Positions 36,093 through 44,428 of a stretch of 44,653 nucleotides of DNA are shown in pieces. Source of the stretch: Salibacter halophilus (GTDB lineage: Bacteria > Bacteroidota > Bacteroidia > Flavobacteriales_G > Salibacteraceae); contig NZ_WACR01000014.1 of the NCBI RefSeq assembly GCF_008806325.1, positions 1 to 44,653 on the forward strand, in the 5' to 3' direction. Made by a program: the position numbers and the translations under genes. Under the pieces are notes generated by a model, which made no database searches, had not been told where the DNA came from, and saw only the letters and a list, made by a program, of their open reading frames with translations. How positions within the stretch are numbered: position 1 is the stretch's first letter; every line of letters begins with the position of its first letter.

Positions 36093-37117
36093 TGGAGGAG
36101 AACGAAGAACAGGATTTAATTGTCAATCACACAGTTGTGGCTGATGTTGGTCAGTCACTCATCAGGATTGACAAATTTTTGAATGACAGGCTGCCCAATG
36201 CATCCAGGAATAAAATTCAGGAAGCGTTGAAAAGTGGCAACATAAAGGTGAATGATGAGGATGTAAAACCGAATTACAAAATTCGCCCTAATGATGTTGT
36301 GACGGTGATTATTCCTGCTGACAAAGAACCCATGAAAGCTGAGCCGGAAGAGATTCCGCTCGATGTACTGTTTGAAGATGATGAGGTGATGGTGATCAAT
36401 AAACCGGCCGGACTCGTTGTTCATCCCGGTGTTGGGAATAGATCGGGAACTTTGGTAAATGGCTTGTTGCATCATATCAAGAACCTGCCCGAGAAAAATG
36501 GATCTGACCGTCCCGGAATTGTTCATCGTTTAGATAAACTCACATCCGGCTTGATGGTGATCGGCAAAACGGAACAGGCTCTGAATAAATTGGCTGCTCA
36601 GTTTTTTCACCGCACAACAGATAGGCAATATATTGCTTTGGTTTGGGGTGACCTGGAAGAGGACGAAGGGATAATTGAAGGCAATATTGGTCGGAGCCTG
36701 AAGAACCGCAAGCTCATGAGTGTATTTCCTGAAGGGGATTTTGGTAAGCCGGCTATTACACATTACAAAGTACTCGAGCGATTTGGTTATGTCTCGGTTG
36801 TGAGCTGCAAACTTGAAACAGGACGAACACATCAAATACGCGTTCATTTTAAGCATATTGGTCATCCGCTATTCGCTGATCCTGATTATGGCGGAGATAA
36901 GGTTTTGAAGGGAACAGTCTTTAAAAAGTACAAGCAGTTTGTGATGAACTGTTTTGAAATGCTCAATAGACAGGCACTTCACGCTAAAACACTTGCATTT
37001 GACCATCCTAAAACCGGAGAGCGAATGTCATTTGATAGCGAATTGCCAGAAGATTTGCAGTCTGTAATCGATAAATGGCGCAGCTACATAGCAAACAGAA
37101 ATCCCAATGAAGCTTAG
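36092..37117 (+). CDS. rluD: 23S rRNA pseudouridine synthase, RluD family
   Basis: 341-aa RluA-family enzyme that makes pseudouridine in RNA, most likely in helix 69 of 23S rRNA. Seen: S4-like RNA-binding domain (about 20-75, RIDKFLNDRL...ASRNKIQEAL), INKPAGLVVHPG (102-113), catalytic HRLDKLTSG (145-153, Asp148), and the ETGRTHQIRVH signature in the second half. Usual length. The start is a GTG that overlaps the preceding TAG (TAGTG), so translation is coupled to the T9SS gene. Gene order PASTA-T9SS-RluD is a recurring Bacteroidota arrangement as far as I recall. Confidence 0.93.
   Translation: MEENEEQDLIVNHTVVADVGQSLIRIDKFLNDRLPNASRNKIQEALKSGNIKVNDEDVKPNYKIRPNDVVTVIIPADKEPMKAEPEEIPLDVLFEDDEVMVINKPAGLVVHPGVGNRSGTLVNGLLHHIKNLPEKNGSDRPGIVHRLDKLTSGLMVIGKTEQALNKLAAQFFHRTTDRQYIALVWGDLEEDEGIIEGNIGRSLKNRKLMSVFPEGDFGKPAITHYKVLERFGYVSVVSCKLETGRTHQIRVHFKHIGHPLFADPDYGGDKVLKGTVFKKYKQFVMNCFEMLNRQALHAKTLAFDHPKTGERMSFDSELPEDLQSVIDKWRSYIANRNPNEA
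36500..36509 (-). repeat. GGTCAGADCC motif, copy 21
   Basis: GGTCAGATCC on the minus strand, in rluD just before the catalytic motif (gene strand reads GSD). Confidence 0.8.
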
Positions 37118-37127
37118 TTTTAGTAGC

Positions 37128-37454
37128 ATGAAGAAAAGGCTGGCTTTACTCCCCATTTTTGTGTTGAGTATCGTACTGATTAACGCTTGCGTTTTGACTT
37201 TTGGAGGAAACCAACAACCGACTGGCAAAAAGTACCATGTGATCATGCAAACCGAAAAGGAAAACGTTTCATCGCTTGAAAAGGACTATCAACATTTCTT
37301 TTTGACTTTTGAAAGAACACTTAGTACTCGAAACGGGATTCAACTTTTTAGTTTTTATCCAGGAGATCAAAACCCCAAAGAAGTAGCTGAAAACTTCAAT
37401 AAAGACGTCAGAATTCAGTCTGCACATCTCGATACGCCCACACAATTGAGATAA
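37128..37454 (+). CDS. Small predicted lipoprotein of unknown function
   Basis: 108 aa from the ATG at 37128, which gives a textbook signal peptide MKKRLALLPIFVLSIVLINAC with lipobox L-I-N-A-C; an upstream in-frame ATG at 37107 overlaps rluD and would add seven residues. The mature part is short, polar and has no motif I recognise (GKKYHVIMQTEKEN, then an acidic and basic mix). It begins 10 nt after the rluD stop, so it is probably the last gene of the PASTA-T9SS-RluD transcript. Membrane-anchored periplasmic or outer-membrane location is expected. Confidence 0.65.
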   Translation: MKKRLALLPIFVLSIVLINACVLTFGGNQQPTGKKYHVIMQTEKENVSSLEKDYQHFFLTFERTLSTRNGIQLFSFYPGDQNPKEVAENFNKDVRIQSAHLDTPTQLR

Positions 37455-37705
37455 ATTTCAATTTTTTTGATAGTTTTTATTAGTTGATATACAGTGTGTT
37501 GTAGTTGTTATCTGTAAATAATTCAAACTTTTTATCAACCTTACCCAACCAAATTACAAGAACTCGCGTGTATGCTAGTGAATTTCTCATAGGCAGTTTA
37601 GGATTAACTTGTTAACACACACATCGAGGGGCGTTTTTTACGCCCTTCGCTGTTTTTGGACATTTCGTCCACAACTTATCTGCTGATTATTGAAGTTTTC
37701 CATTA
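37455..37705. other. Intergenic stretch with two small hairpins
   Basis: No gene seen. GGGCGT-TTTTT-ACGCCC (37629-37645) and TGGAC-ATTTC-GTCCA (37657-37671) form two consecutive hairpins just ahead of the terminator at 37706. A short non-coding RNA ending at that terminator is possible but unproven. Confidence 0.4.
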
Positions 37706-37741
37706 AGCCGATGTTGTAACATAGCAGCATCGGCTCTTTTG
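37706..37741 (+). terminator. Terminator of the PASTA-rluD operon or of a small RNA
   Basis: AGCCGATGTTG and CAGCATCGGCT make an 11-bp stem with one G-T pair and an 8-nt loop, followed by CTTTTG. It is 250 nt after the lipoprotein stop. Confidence 0.7.
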
Positions 37742-37774
37742 TTTCAGCGTAATTTGAAAAAGGAAATTCGGGGA

Positions 37775-38113
37775 CTATAGAGCTTCTTTGATCTCAACTA
37801 AAAACGATCTAATTTCTTTTAATTTGAGAGCGATCTCAGCATTTTTAACTGTTTCGTCTCTGTTTGTCTTCAACTTATTTTTAGCTCCTTCAAGTGTAAA
37901 ACCCCTCTCTTTTACGAGGTGAAAGATCAAATGAAAGTTTTCGATATCAGCTTTTGTAAATAACCGATTACCCTTGCTGTTCTTCTTTGGCTTAATGACA
38001 TCAAACTCCTTTTCCCAAAAACGGATGAGCGAAGTTTTTACATCGAACATGTCAGCTACTTCACCTATACTGAAGTAGAGCTTTTTGGAGTTGTGGATAT
38101 CATCGAGCTTCAT
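37775..38113 (-). CDS. MerR-family transcriptional regulator
   Basis: 112-aa DNA-binding protein. The N-terminal winged helix is clear: YFSIGEVADMFDVKTSLIRFWEKEFD (13-38), then NRLFTKADIENFHLIFHLVKERGFTLEGAKNKL, as in MerR, and a short C-terminal coiled coil. There is no effector-binding domain and no Cys ligands, so it is of the small MerR class common in Bacteroidota. Its ATG overlaps the stop of the M23 peptidase gene (TAATG), so the two are coupled. The target is unknown, but regulation of cell-wall or envelope genes is a reasonable guess from its partner. Confidence 0.88.
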   Translation of the reverse strand: MKLDDIHNSKKLYFSIGEVADMFDVKTSLIRFWEKEFDVIKPKKNSKGNRLFTKADIENFHLIFHLVKERGFTLEGAKNKLKTNRDETVKNAEIALKLKEIRSFLVEIKEAL

Positions 38114-39084
38114 TAATCAAAAGATTGATTTGTCTGTGAAGAAATTTCAATCATCCTGTCATACTCATCTGGTGTGAGATCGTTAGAGTAATAATTCACA
38201 GGATTCACTTTTTTCTCGTCTTTGATCACTTCGTAGTGAAGGTGAGGTCCGGTTGATCTACCGGTATTACCAATAAATCCAATAACATCACCACGCTTCA
38301 CTTTTTGGCCAACTCTAATATTGTAGTCGTTGAGGTGTGCGTAAAGCGTCTTATAACCGTATCCGTGATCTACAACAATGTGTTTTCCGTAACCACCAGA
38401 ACTGTATGACGCTTCTTCAACAACGCCATCACCAGTTACATGAATCTCTGTTCCAGTAGGAGCAGTGAAATCCATCCCCGTGTGCATCAGCCTAATTTTT
38501 AATATAGGGTGAAAACGCATACCGTACCCAGATGCAACGTGAGTTAAGTTTTCATTTGCAACAGGCATAATAGCCGGAATAGATGCGAGCAAACGCTCTT
38601 TTTTACGAGCCATTTTATAAACATCATCCAGTGACTTTGACTGGATGTACATCTGCTTGGCTAATTTGTCAAGTCTTTTAGTCGTTTCAATAACGAGCTC
38701 TGAGTTGTTAAAACCTTCCAAATCCTCGTACCGATTGGCACCACCAAATCCGGCTTCTCTGATGTTATCTGGAATAGGTTCAGCTTCAAAAATCACGCGA
38801 TAAATATTATCATCACGCTGCTCGATGTTTGCTAAAACATTATCCAATTGCTCAATTCTGTTATTAAGGATCGAATACTGAAGCTTGAGTTGCTCATTTT
38901 CGCGCTTGAGCCTTTTTTCCTTAGGTGAATCAAACAAAGTGAAAAATAGCGCGATAAACACAACTGCGAAAACCAGTCCGGTTCCAATATATGAGAAGAA
39001 TTTAAGTACCTTACCAAAAAACGATAACTCAGCTTTTTCGTAGGTGAGCGTCTTGGGATTATACTTATACTTGGCTTTTGACAT
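38113..39084 (-). CDS. M23 (LytM) family cell-wall metallopeptidase
   Basis: 323-aa membrane-anchored peptidoglycan endopeptidase. Seen: basic N-terminus, one TM helix (29-51), coiled coil (about 55-92), then a LytM domain with MHTGMDF (His201, Asp205), VVVDHGYGYKTLYAHL (237-251) and HLHYEV (His283), the complete set of Zn ligands and catalytic histidine. Such proteins cut or regulate cross-links during growth or division. It begins downstream of a full consensus promoter and is coupled to the MerR gene by a 1-nt overlap. Divergent from alaS. Confidence 0.93.
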   Translation of the reverse strand: MSKAKYKYNPKTLTYEKAELSFFGKVLKFFSYIGTGLVFAVVFIALFFTLFDSPKEKRLKRENEQLKLQYSILNNRIEQLDNVLANIEQRDDNIYRVIFEAEPIPDNIREAGFGGANRYEDLEGFNNSELVIETTKRLDKLAKQMYIQSKSLDDVYKMARKKERLLASIPAIMPVANENLTHVASGYGMRFHPILKIRLMHTGMDFTAPTGTEIHVTGDGVVEEASYSSGGYGKHIVVDHGYGYKTLYAHLNDYNIRVGQKVKRGDVIGFIGNTGRSTGPHLHYEVIKDEKKVNPVNYYSNDLTPDEYDRMIEISSQTNQSFD

Positions 39085-39102
39085 ATATCCAATGTTACTT
39101 CA

Positions 39103-39132
39103 CAAAATTAGGTATAAAAACTATTTTTGCAA
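39103..39132 (-). promoter_or_regulatory. Consensus promoter of the M23-merR operon
   Basis: On the minus strand: TTG, exactly 19 nt, TAATTTTG. A full match to the phylum consensus. The leader before the ATG is only about 14 nt. Confidence 0.75.
39122..39129 (+). promoter_or_regulatory. Candidate -7 box of alaS
   Basis: TATTTTTG, about 40 nt before the alaS ATG. It lies inside the spacer of the divergent M23 promoter, so polymerase binding in the two directions should compete. No matching TTG is found. Confidence 0.45.
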
Positions 39133-39167
39133 TCCCTTTAAAACGGGCATTAAAAACAAACAGTTAC

Positions 39168-41780
39168 ATGCAGTGGACATCAAACAAGATTAGGAAGGCA
39201 TTTTTAGATTTCTTTAATGGTCAGAACCACAAGATCGTACCCTCAGCTCCATTGGTGGTAAAGGACGATCCCACGTTGATGTTCACCAATGCCGGGATGA
39301 ACCAGTTTAAAGAGTTTTTCCTGGGCAATGAAAAGCCTGAGAGTACTAGAGTAACTGATTCTCAAAAGTGTTTGCGCGTAAGTGGTAAACACAACGATCT
39401 CGAAGAAGTTGGAGTTGATACCTATCACCACACAATGTTTGAGATGTTGGGGAACTGGTCTTTCAACGATTATTTCAAAGAGGAGACAATCGATTGGGCA
39501 TGGAAACTGCTCACTGAAGTTTTTGGAATCGATAAGGACAGACTTTACATCACCATTTTTGAAGGTGATAAAGAAGATGGCTTGCCTCGCGATACTGAAG
39601 CATTTGAGCTTTGGAATAAACATGTACCGGCAGATAGAATCCTGGATTACGATAAAGCAGATAACTTTTGGGAAATGGGTGATACAGGCCCATGTGGTCC
39701 CAGTTCTGAAATTCACGTAGACATCCGTTCAGATGAAGAAAGAAAAAAAGTAGATGCAAAAAAACTCGTCAACCAGGATCATCCTCAGGTCATCGAGATC
39801 TGGAACCTCGTATTTATTCAGTATAACCGCCAGGCGAGTGGTGAGCTAAAACCACTTCCCGCAAAACATATCGATACCGGTATGGGGCTGGAAAGACTGG
39901 CGATGGTGCTTCAGGAAAAGCAATCGAATTACGACACTGATCTTTTTCAGAATCTGATCCAGGCTACGGAGAAAGTAACCGGAGTTTCGTATTCCGGATC
40001 TGACCAAAAAAAGGATATTGCTTTTCGCGTAATCGTAGACCACATTAGAGCCATAAGTTTTTCAATCGCTGATGGGCAGCTACCTTCAAATACAGGAGCA
40101 GGTTATGTGATTCGCAGAATTTTGAGACGCGCAGTTCGATACGGTTATTCATTCCTCGATCAAAAGGAGGCATTTTTATACAAGTTGCTACCGGCTCTGA
40201 TCAAAGAAATGGGTGAAGCATTTCCTGAGCTCAAAAAACAGAGTACGCTTATTGAAAAAGTCATGAAGGAAGAGGAGGAAGCCTTTTTGCGTACGCTTGA
40301 AAAAGGAATCCAAAAGTTTAGTGAGTACCGAAAAAAGCACGATAAAGTAGAAGGTGAGTTTGCCTTTGAACTTTACGACACATATGGTTTTCCAATCGAC
40401 TTAACTGATCTTCTTGCAAGAGAAGAAGGAATGAAACTCGATTTAGAAGGCTTTCAAAAAGCACTTGAAGACCAAAAGAACAGATCGCGAAAAGCAACTT
40501 CAATGGAGGCTGGCGATTGGGTTGAAGTGAACTCGGCAGAGTCGACAAATTTTGTAGGCTACGATCAAACTCAAGCAGAGGTTTCCATTGCTCGTTATCG
40601 AGAGGTTAAACAAAAGGACAAAAAACACTATCAATTAGTTTTAGATCAAACGCCTTTCTACCCTGAAGGAGGTGGTCAGGTAGGTGATAAGGGAGTTTTG
40701 AAAAACGATTCTTCCCAAATCTCAATTTTCGACACCAAAAAGGAAAACAACTTAATAGTACACTTCACAAAAGAACTTCCTAAGGATCTGAATGGGAAGT
40801 TTAAAGCTGAAGTTGATGTGGCAAAACGCGAAAACGCAGCACGTAATCACACGGCTACACACCTGTTACATCATGCTCTTCGTGAAATTTTGGGTGAACA
40901 TGTTGAGCAAAAAGGATCCTTAGTCCGTCCTGATTATTTAAGGTTTGACTTCTCACACTTTCAAAAAGTCACTGATGAAGAGCTACAACAAATTGAAAAA
41001 CGCGTCAATGAACTTGTTTTAGAAAACACTCCGCTCGTTGAAAAGCGAAATATCCCAATGGATGAAGCCATGCAGATGGGAGCTCTTGCGCTTTTTGGTG
41101 AAAAGTACGGAGACGCTGTTCGCGTGATCAAGTTTGGCGATAGTGTTGAGCTTTGCGGAGGTACTCACGTTCCCGCAACTGGCGCACTCGGCTTGTTCAA
41201 GTTGACTAATGAAACATCTGTAGCAGCCGGAATTCGAAGGGTTGAAGCAATCACCGGAGCTGAGGCTTACCGCTACATTAGTGAGCGCATCCAACAACTC
41301 GATATCATTGCTGAAGAAGTGAAAAACAAAAAAGATCCTGTTAAAGGTGTTCAGCAAGTTATTGGTCAGAATCGGGAGCTGTCAAAGCAAATCGACTCTT
41401 TGAAACAAAAAGAAGAAGTAGCCGAAAGAAATGCGCTTTTATCAGAATTGAAAGAATTAAACGGAATTCAATTCCTCGCTAAAACAGTTGATCTGGATGC
41501 GGGATCTATCAAAAATCTCGCATTCAAATTGCGAAAAGAACTCAAGAATGCAGTTATCCTTTTGGGAAGCAAAGGCAAAAAAGTGACGCTTTCTCTCATT
41601 GTGACTGATGATGTCACACAATCTAAAGGAATAAAAGCCGGAGAAGAAATCCGTGACCTGGCTCAACACATCAAAGGAGGTGGAGGCGGTCAGCCGTTTT
41701 TTGCTACTGCTGGAGGAAAAGACGCAAATGGATTGGATGAGGCTTACAAACAGATTGAAGAAAAAGTGAAAAGTCTTTAA
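39168..41780 (+). CDS. alaS: Alanyl-tRNA synthetase
   Basis: 870-aa class II aminoacyl-tRNA synthetase. I start at the ATG at 39168 (MQWTSNKIRKAFLDFF), the family's usual N-terminus; an in-frame ATG at 39078 would add 30 unconserved residues and overlap the divergent gene. Seen: catalytic motif region DDPTLMFTNAGMNQFKEFFLG, the editing-site HxxxH (His561, His565 in HTATHLLHH), CGGTH (663-667), and a C-terminal C-Ala domain with a GGGGGQP loop. Normal length. Two motif copies are present. It converges with the glycosylphosphotransferase gene, with a 6-bp hairpin between that overlaps a near-match of the motif. Confidence 0.97.
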   Translation: MQWTSNKIRKAFLDFFNGQNHKIVPSAPLVVKDDPTLMFTNAGMNQFKEFFLGNEKPESTRVTDSQKCLRVSGKHNDLEEVGVDTYHHTMFEMLGNWSFNDYFKEETIDWAWKLLTEVFGIDKDRLYITIFEGDKEDGLPRDTEAFELWNKHVPADRILDYDKADNFWEMGDTGPCGPSSEIHVDIRSDEERKKVDAKKLVNQDHPQVIEIWNLVFIQYNRQASGELKPLPAKHIDTGMGLERLAMVLQEKQSNYDTDLFQNLIQATEKVTGVSYSGSDQKKDIAFRVIVDHIRAISFSIADGQLPSNTGAGYVIRRILRRAVRYGYSFLDQKEAFLYKLLPALIKEMGEAFPELKKQSTLIEKVMKEEEEAFLRTLEKGIQKFSEYRKKHDKVEGEFAFELYDTYGFPIDLTDLLAREEGMKLDLEGFQKALEDQKNRSRKATSMEAGDWVEVNSAESTNFVGYDQTQAEVSIARYREVKQKDKKHYQLVLDQTPFYPEGGGQVGDKGVLKNDSSQISIFDTKKENNLIVHFTKELPKDLNGKFKAEVDVAKRENAARNHTATHLLHHALREILGEHVEQKGSLVRPDYLRFDFSHFQKVTDEELQQIEKRVNELVLENTPLVEKRNIPMDEAMQMGALALFGEKYGDAVRVIKFGDSVELCGGTHVPATGALGLFKLTNETSVAAGIRRVEAITGAEAYRYISERIQQLDIIAEEVKNKKDPVKGVQQVIGQNRELSKQIDSLKQKEEVAERNALLSELKELNGIQFLAKTVDLDAGSIKNLAFKLRKELKNAVILLGSKGKKVTLSLIVTDDVTQSKGIKAGEEIRDLAQHIKGGGGGQPFFATAGGKDANGLDEAYKQIEEKVKSL
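39219..39228 (+). repeat. GGTCAGADCC motif, copy 22
   Basis: GGTCAGAACC in alaS, encoding GQN near the N-terminus. Confidence 0.8.
39996..40005 (-). repeat. GGTCAGADCC motif, copy 23
   Basis: GGTCAGATCC on the minus strand in alaS (gene strand reads GSD). Confidence 0.8.
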
Positions 41781-41810
41781 TGATAACTAATCAGAGTTAG
41801 GTTCTGATCA

Positions 41811-43229
41811 TTACTTTCCTCTTCGTTGTAATACTATCAAAACGGTGTAGATCAAAATCTTAATGTCCAAAAAGAGCGACATATTTTCGATATAGATAAG
41901 ATCGTAATGCAGTCGCCTAACCATTTCTTTTACTGATGACGCGTAGCCAAATTTCACCTGTCCCCAGCTCGTAATGCCGGGTCTCACTTTTAAAAGATGC
42001 ATGTAATGCGGAGCTTCATCAGTGATGAGGTCAATGTAGTATTGGCGTTCTGGTCTTGGTCCAACTAGGCTCATATCACCAATAATCACATTGTAAAACT
42101 GTGGCAGCTCATCGAGTCTTGTTTTGCGCATGAACCTACCAATTGGTGTAATACGAGGATCATCTTCAGATGATAACTGCGGACCATTCTTTTCCGCATT
42201 CTGGTACATGGATCTGAACTTGAAAATTTGAAAAGGCCTTCCGTTTTTACCGATTCGTTCCTGAGAGAAGAAAATAGGCCCCTTGGATGAGGTTTTAACC
42301 AAAATTGCCAAAACCAGCAATAGGGGGGAAAGAAGGATTAGTGCAATTATGCTAGCCACTACATCCATAATTCGTTTTACTGTAAATTGCCACAACGGCA
42401 TCAACTCCCTGTTGACCTGTATAAGCGGAGTGCCAAAGATGGAAGTCATATTTACCTGACCAGATAAGATATCGTACATGTCAGGAATAATTTTGATAAT
42501 CACATTTTCGTACTCGAGCAGCGTGAGGATCTTTTCCATCTTATCATGCTCTGAGGATTCCACAGCGATTATGACTTCTTCTACATTATTACTGCGAATG
42601 ATTTCATGGATATCTTCGAGTTTTCCTAAAACGGGCAGGTCAGATCCAAACTTATTAGAAGTCTCACCATTCACTTGTATACAGCCAATAAAATTGAAAC
42701 CGCTCGATTTTTTAGCAGTTTCCATTTCATCAAACAATTCTCGTGCTTTGACACTATTCCCTATTAATAAGGTATTAAAACCGATTATTCGGTTGTGTAT
42801 TTTGTGAGCCAGGATGGAAGAAAGCACTAACCTCGGAGTTGCGGTGAAAAAGAAATGCAATCCAAAAAGAGTGGCGTATGAGATGTAATACCCCGTGTAA
42901 TTGTGGATCTCATCATCCAAAACGAAAGCGAAGAACAATATTGTAACGCCAACAAAAGTTTGAACTAAAGTTTTTCCCAACTCACTCAACCTCGATTTGC
43001 GAAACGGGTTTTTGTAATATCCTGCCAGGTAATAAAAGTTAACCCAAAAAACAGGGATCAAAACAAGCGCAGCATAAAACTTCTCATTGAAAACAAGATC
43101 AACTGATTCGTCAAACTTAAGTGGTTCCAGGTACTTTTTTCTGAACACGTAAAAACTCACCCAGCTTAAACCTGCTGCTAATAAGTCGCTGATGATGTAC
43201 TTGAGCCGCTCGGCTTTTCTATTGAGCAT
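41811..43229 (-). CDS. Polyprenyl-phosphate glycosylphosphotransferase (WcaJ-like)
   Basis: 472-aa integral membrane enzyme that starts exopolysaccharide or glycan-repeat assembly by moving a sugar-1-phosphate onto undecaprenyl phosphate. Seen: four N-terminal TM helices (about 12-28, 52-70, 88-104 and 114-132), a Rossmann-like CoA_binding_3 domain (about 150-265), a fifth hydrophobic segment (about 287-312), and the catalytic Bac_transf domain to 472 with FKFRSM (337-341), KTRLDELPQ (369-377) and GDMSLVGPRPER (384-395). The sugar specificity (glucose or galactose) is unclear. The ATG overlaps the lipoprotein stop (TAATG). No further capsule genes are in the window. Confidence 0.93.
   Translation of the reverse strand: MLNRKAERLKYIISDLLAAGLSWVSFYVFRKKYLEPLKFDESVDLVFNEKFYAALVLIPVFWVNFYYLAGYYKNPFRKSRLSELGKTLVQTFVGVTILFFAFVLDDEIHNYTGYYISYATLFGLHFFFTATPRLVLSSILAHKIHNRIIGFNTLLIGNSVKARELFDEMETAKKSSGFNFIGCIQVNGETSNKFGSDLPVLGKLEDIHEIIRSNNVEEVIIAVESSEHDKMEKILTLLEYENVIIKIIPDMYDILSGQVNMTSIFGTPLIQVNRELMPLWQFTVKRIMDVVASIIALILLSPLLLVLAILVKTSSKGPIFFSQERIGKNGRPFQIFKFRSMYQNAEKNGPQLSSEDDPRITPIGRFMRKTRLDELPQFYNVIIGDMSLVGPRPERQYYIDLITDEAPHYMHLLKVRPGITSWGQVKFGYASSVKEMVRRLHYDLIYIENMSLFLDIKILIYTVLIVLQRRGK
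42638..42647 (+). repeat. GGTCAGADCC motif, copy 24
   Basis: GGTCAGATCC, opposite to the glycosylphosphotransferase gene, which reads GSD here. Confidence 0.8.
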
Positions 43230-44113
43230 TAAAGTCTGAGCAGTTTAAAGTTATCAAAATAGAATTCAGCAGGTGGATTTGAAGTGTTGTGAGCTGCAGA
43301 TATACTGATACCATATCGCTGGGCGTTTCTCGTTGCAAGAACCCTATCTGAAATATCAATATAAATTTTGTTCCATTTTGCTTCTCCGTTTTCAGTACTA
43401 GGATTCATATAAATGAGAGGGATTTCATCAATAACACCGTCAGTATCTTGATATCTCAAATTGACATTGAAAGTTGAAGTCGCCTTGTAATCCATTTCAA
43501 TGAAAACCGGAGCGCTCACAAAAGTGTTAGTCGCAAAGTTATTTGATGTCAAAGCGAAGTGCATGCGAGCACCAGTATCAATTTTGGTGTAAGCAACATA
43601 GTTCTCTTTATAAGGAATCGAGTCAACCTGTACTCTTTCTAATTCTACATCACTTGTAGGCATCCTTTTTAATGTTACTGCAGATTGCTCAAAATTCTCT
43701 TTCCAAAGGACCTCCGTATTAGGATTGTAGCTAACAGTAGGAATAAAACTTACTGTATCGAGATCATCAATATTAATAGTCGTATCAAATCGGGTATAAA
43801 AAGGATAGTCATTTCTAGTAGCTGCAATACCGTTTACCTTAATACCGGCTCTTACCGAAATGTCAACTTTTCCATCTTCTTTTATCGCAATCGTATTCGG
43901 CAGGTTGTAAATTCCCTGTTCAGATCCGTCAACATTGAGCCATACATCAGGGATATTTGGTTGGCCAACTCCAAATACAGATGGATTTTTGTAGTCAACC
44001 TTTACAGAATCTATTTTAATGTAAGAAGGAAGTTCCTCAGGCTGGTCAATTGCTTCGCAGCTAATAAGACTAATGGTCAGAACCGTAACCAACAATTGTA
44101 TAAATCTCTTCAT
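43229..44113 (-). CDS. Predicted lipoprotein with C-terminal carbohydrate-binding-like domain
   Basis: 294 aa from the ATG at 44113 (MKRFIQLLVTVLTISLISC), giving a lipobox L-I-S-C with Cys19; an in-frame ATG three codons earlier is possible. The mature protein is beta-rich; the N-terminal half (SVKVDYKNPSVFGVGQPNIPDVWLNVDG) and the final FYFDNFKLLRL, an ending common in galactose-binding-like folds, suggest a surface glycan-binding or scaffold role. I do not recognise a named family with certainty. It is coupled by a 1-nt overlap to the glycosylphosphotransferase gene, so a role in exporting or anchoring that polysaccharide is a reasonable inference. Confidence 0.7.
   Translation of the reverse strand: MKRFIQLLVTVLTISLISCEAIDQPEELPSYIKIDSVKVDYKNPSVFGVGQPNIPDVWLNVDGSEQGIYNLPNTIAIKEDGKVDISVRAGIKVNGIAATRNDYPFYTRFDTTINIDDLDTVSFIPTVSYNPNTEVLWKENFEQSAVTLKRMPTSDVELERVQVDSIPYKENYVAYTKIDTGARMHFALTSNNFATNTFVSAPVFIEMDYKATSTFNVNLRYQDTDGVIDEIPLIYMNPSTENGEAKWNKIYIDISDRVLATRNAQRYGISISAAHNTSNPPAEFYFDNFKLLRL
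44075..44084 (+). repeat. GGTCAGADCC motif, copy 25
   Basis: GGTCAGAACC, opposite to the lipoprotein signal-peptide region, which reads VLT. Confidence 0.8.
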
Positions 44114-44398
44114 ATAAGTCATCCCTTAACGAATAATACCCTTAAATATTGCTGCGAAAGTAATTGTTTTCAATTCTTGAGTCATGTATATAAGGTATAA
44201 ATTGCGTTTCTGCATCTTCAGGTATCTTCCGCTGCTAAATCTTACAGAGATGGTAGATCATATTCTGATTTGTTACCTCTGAATTATATTCAAATTATTA
44301 TTGAAAATGCTACGATTTGTATCTTTCTGTTTATTAGCGCTATATAAACAGAGCTATTAGCTAGACATGAAAAACTTCAAAAAAAAGCTAGGTAAATG

Positions 44399-44428
44399 TT
44401 GTATGCAATAAAAATACGCTTAGTTTTG
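44399..44428 (+). promoter_or_regulatory. Upstream tandem promoter (P1) at the right edge
   Basis: TTG (44399-44401), exactly 19 nt, TAGTTTTG (44421-44428), then CATCCGC. Full match to the phylum consensus, with an A-rich stretch just upstream. It reads out of the window with no gene before the edge. Confidence 0.7.

Noticed and set aside
36155-36526. Long open frames antisense to rluD, alaS, hutU and other genes
   Set aside because: They lack family similarity, lie entirely opposite well-identified genes, and follow from codon bias of the real gene.
39078-39167. Longer N-terminus of AlaS from the ATG at 39078
   Set aside because: It adds 30 unconserved residues, overlaps the divergent M23 start, and begins upstream of the likely promoter; the usual AlaS start is at 39168.
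44304-44327. A third tandem promoter upstream of P1 (TATCTTTC near 44320)
   Set aside because: The box has a mismatch at the last base and the nearest TTG is at the wrong distance (16 nt).
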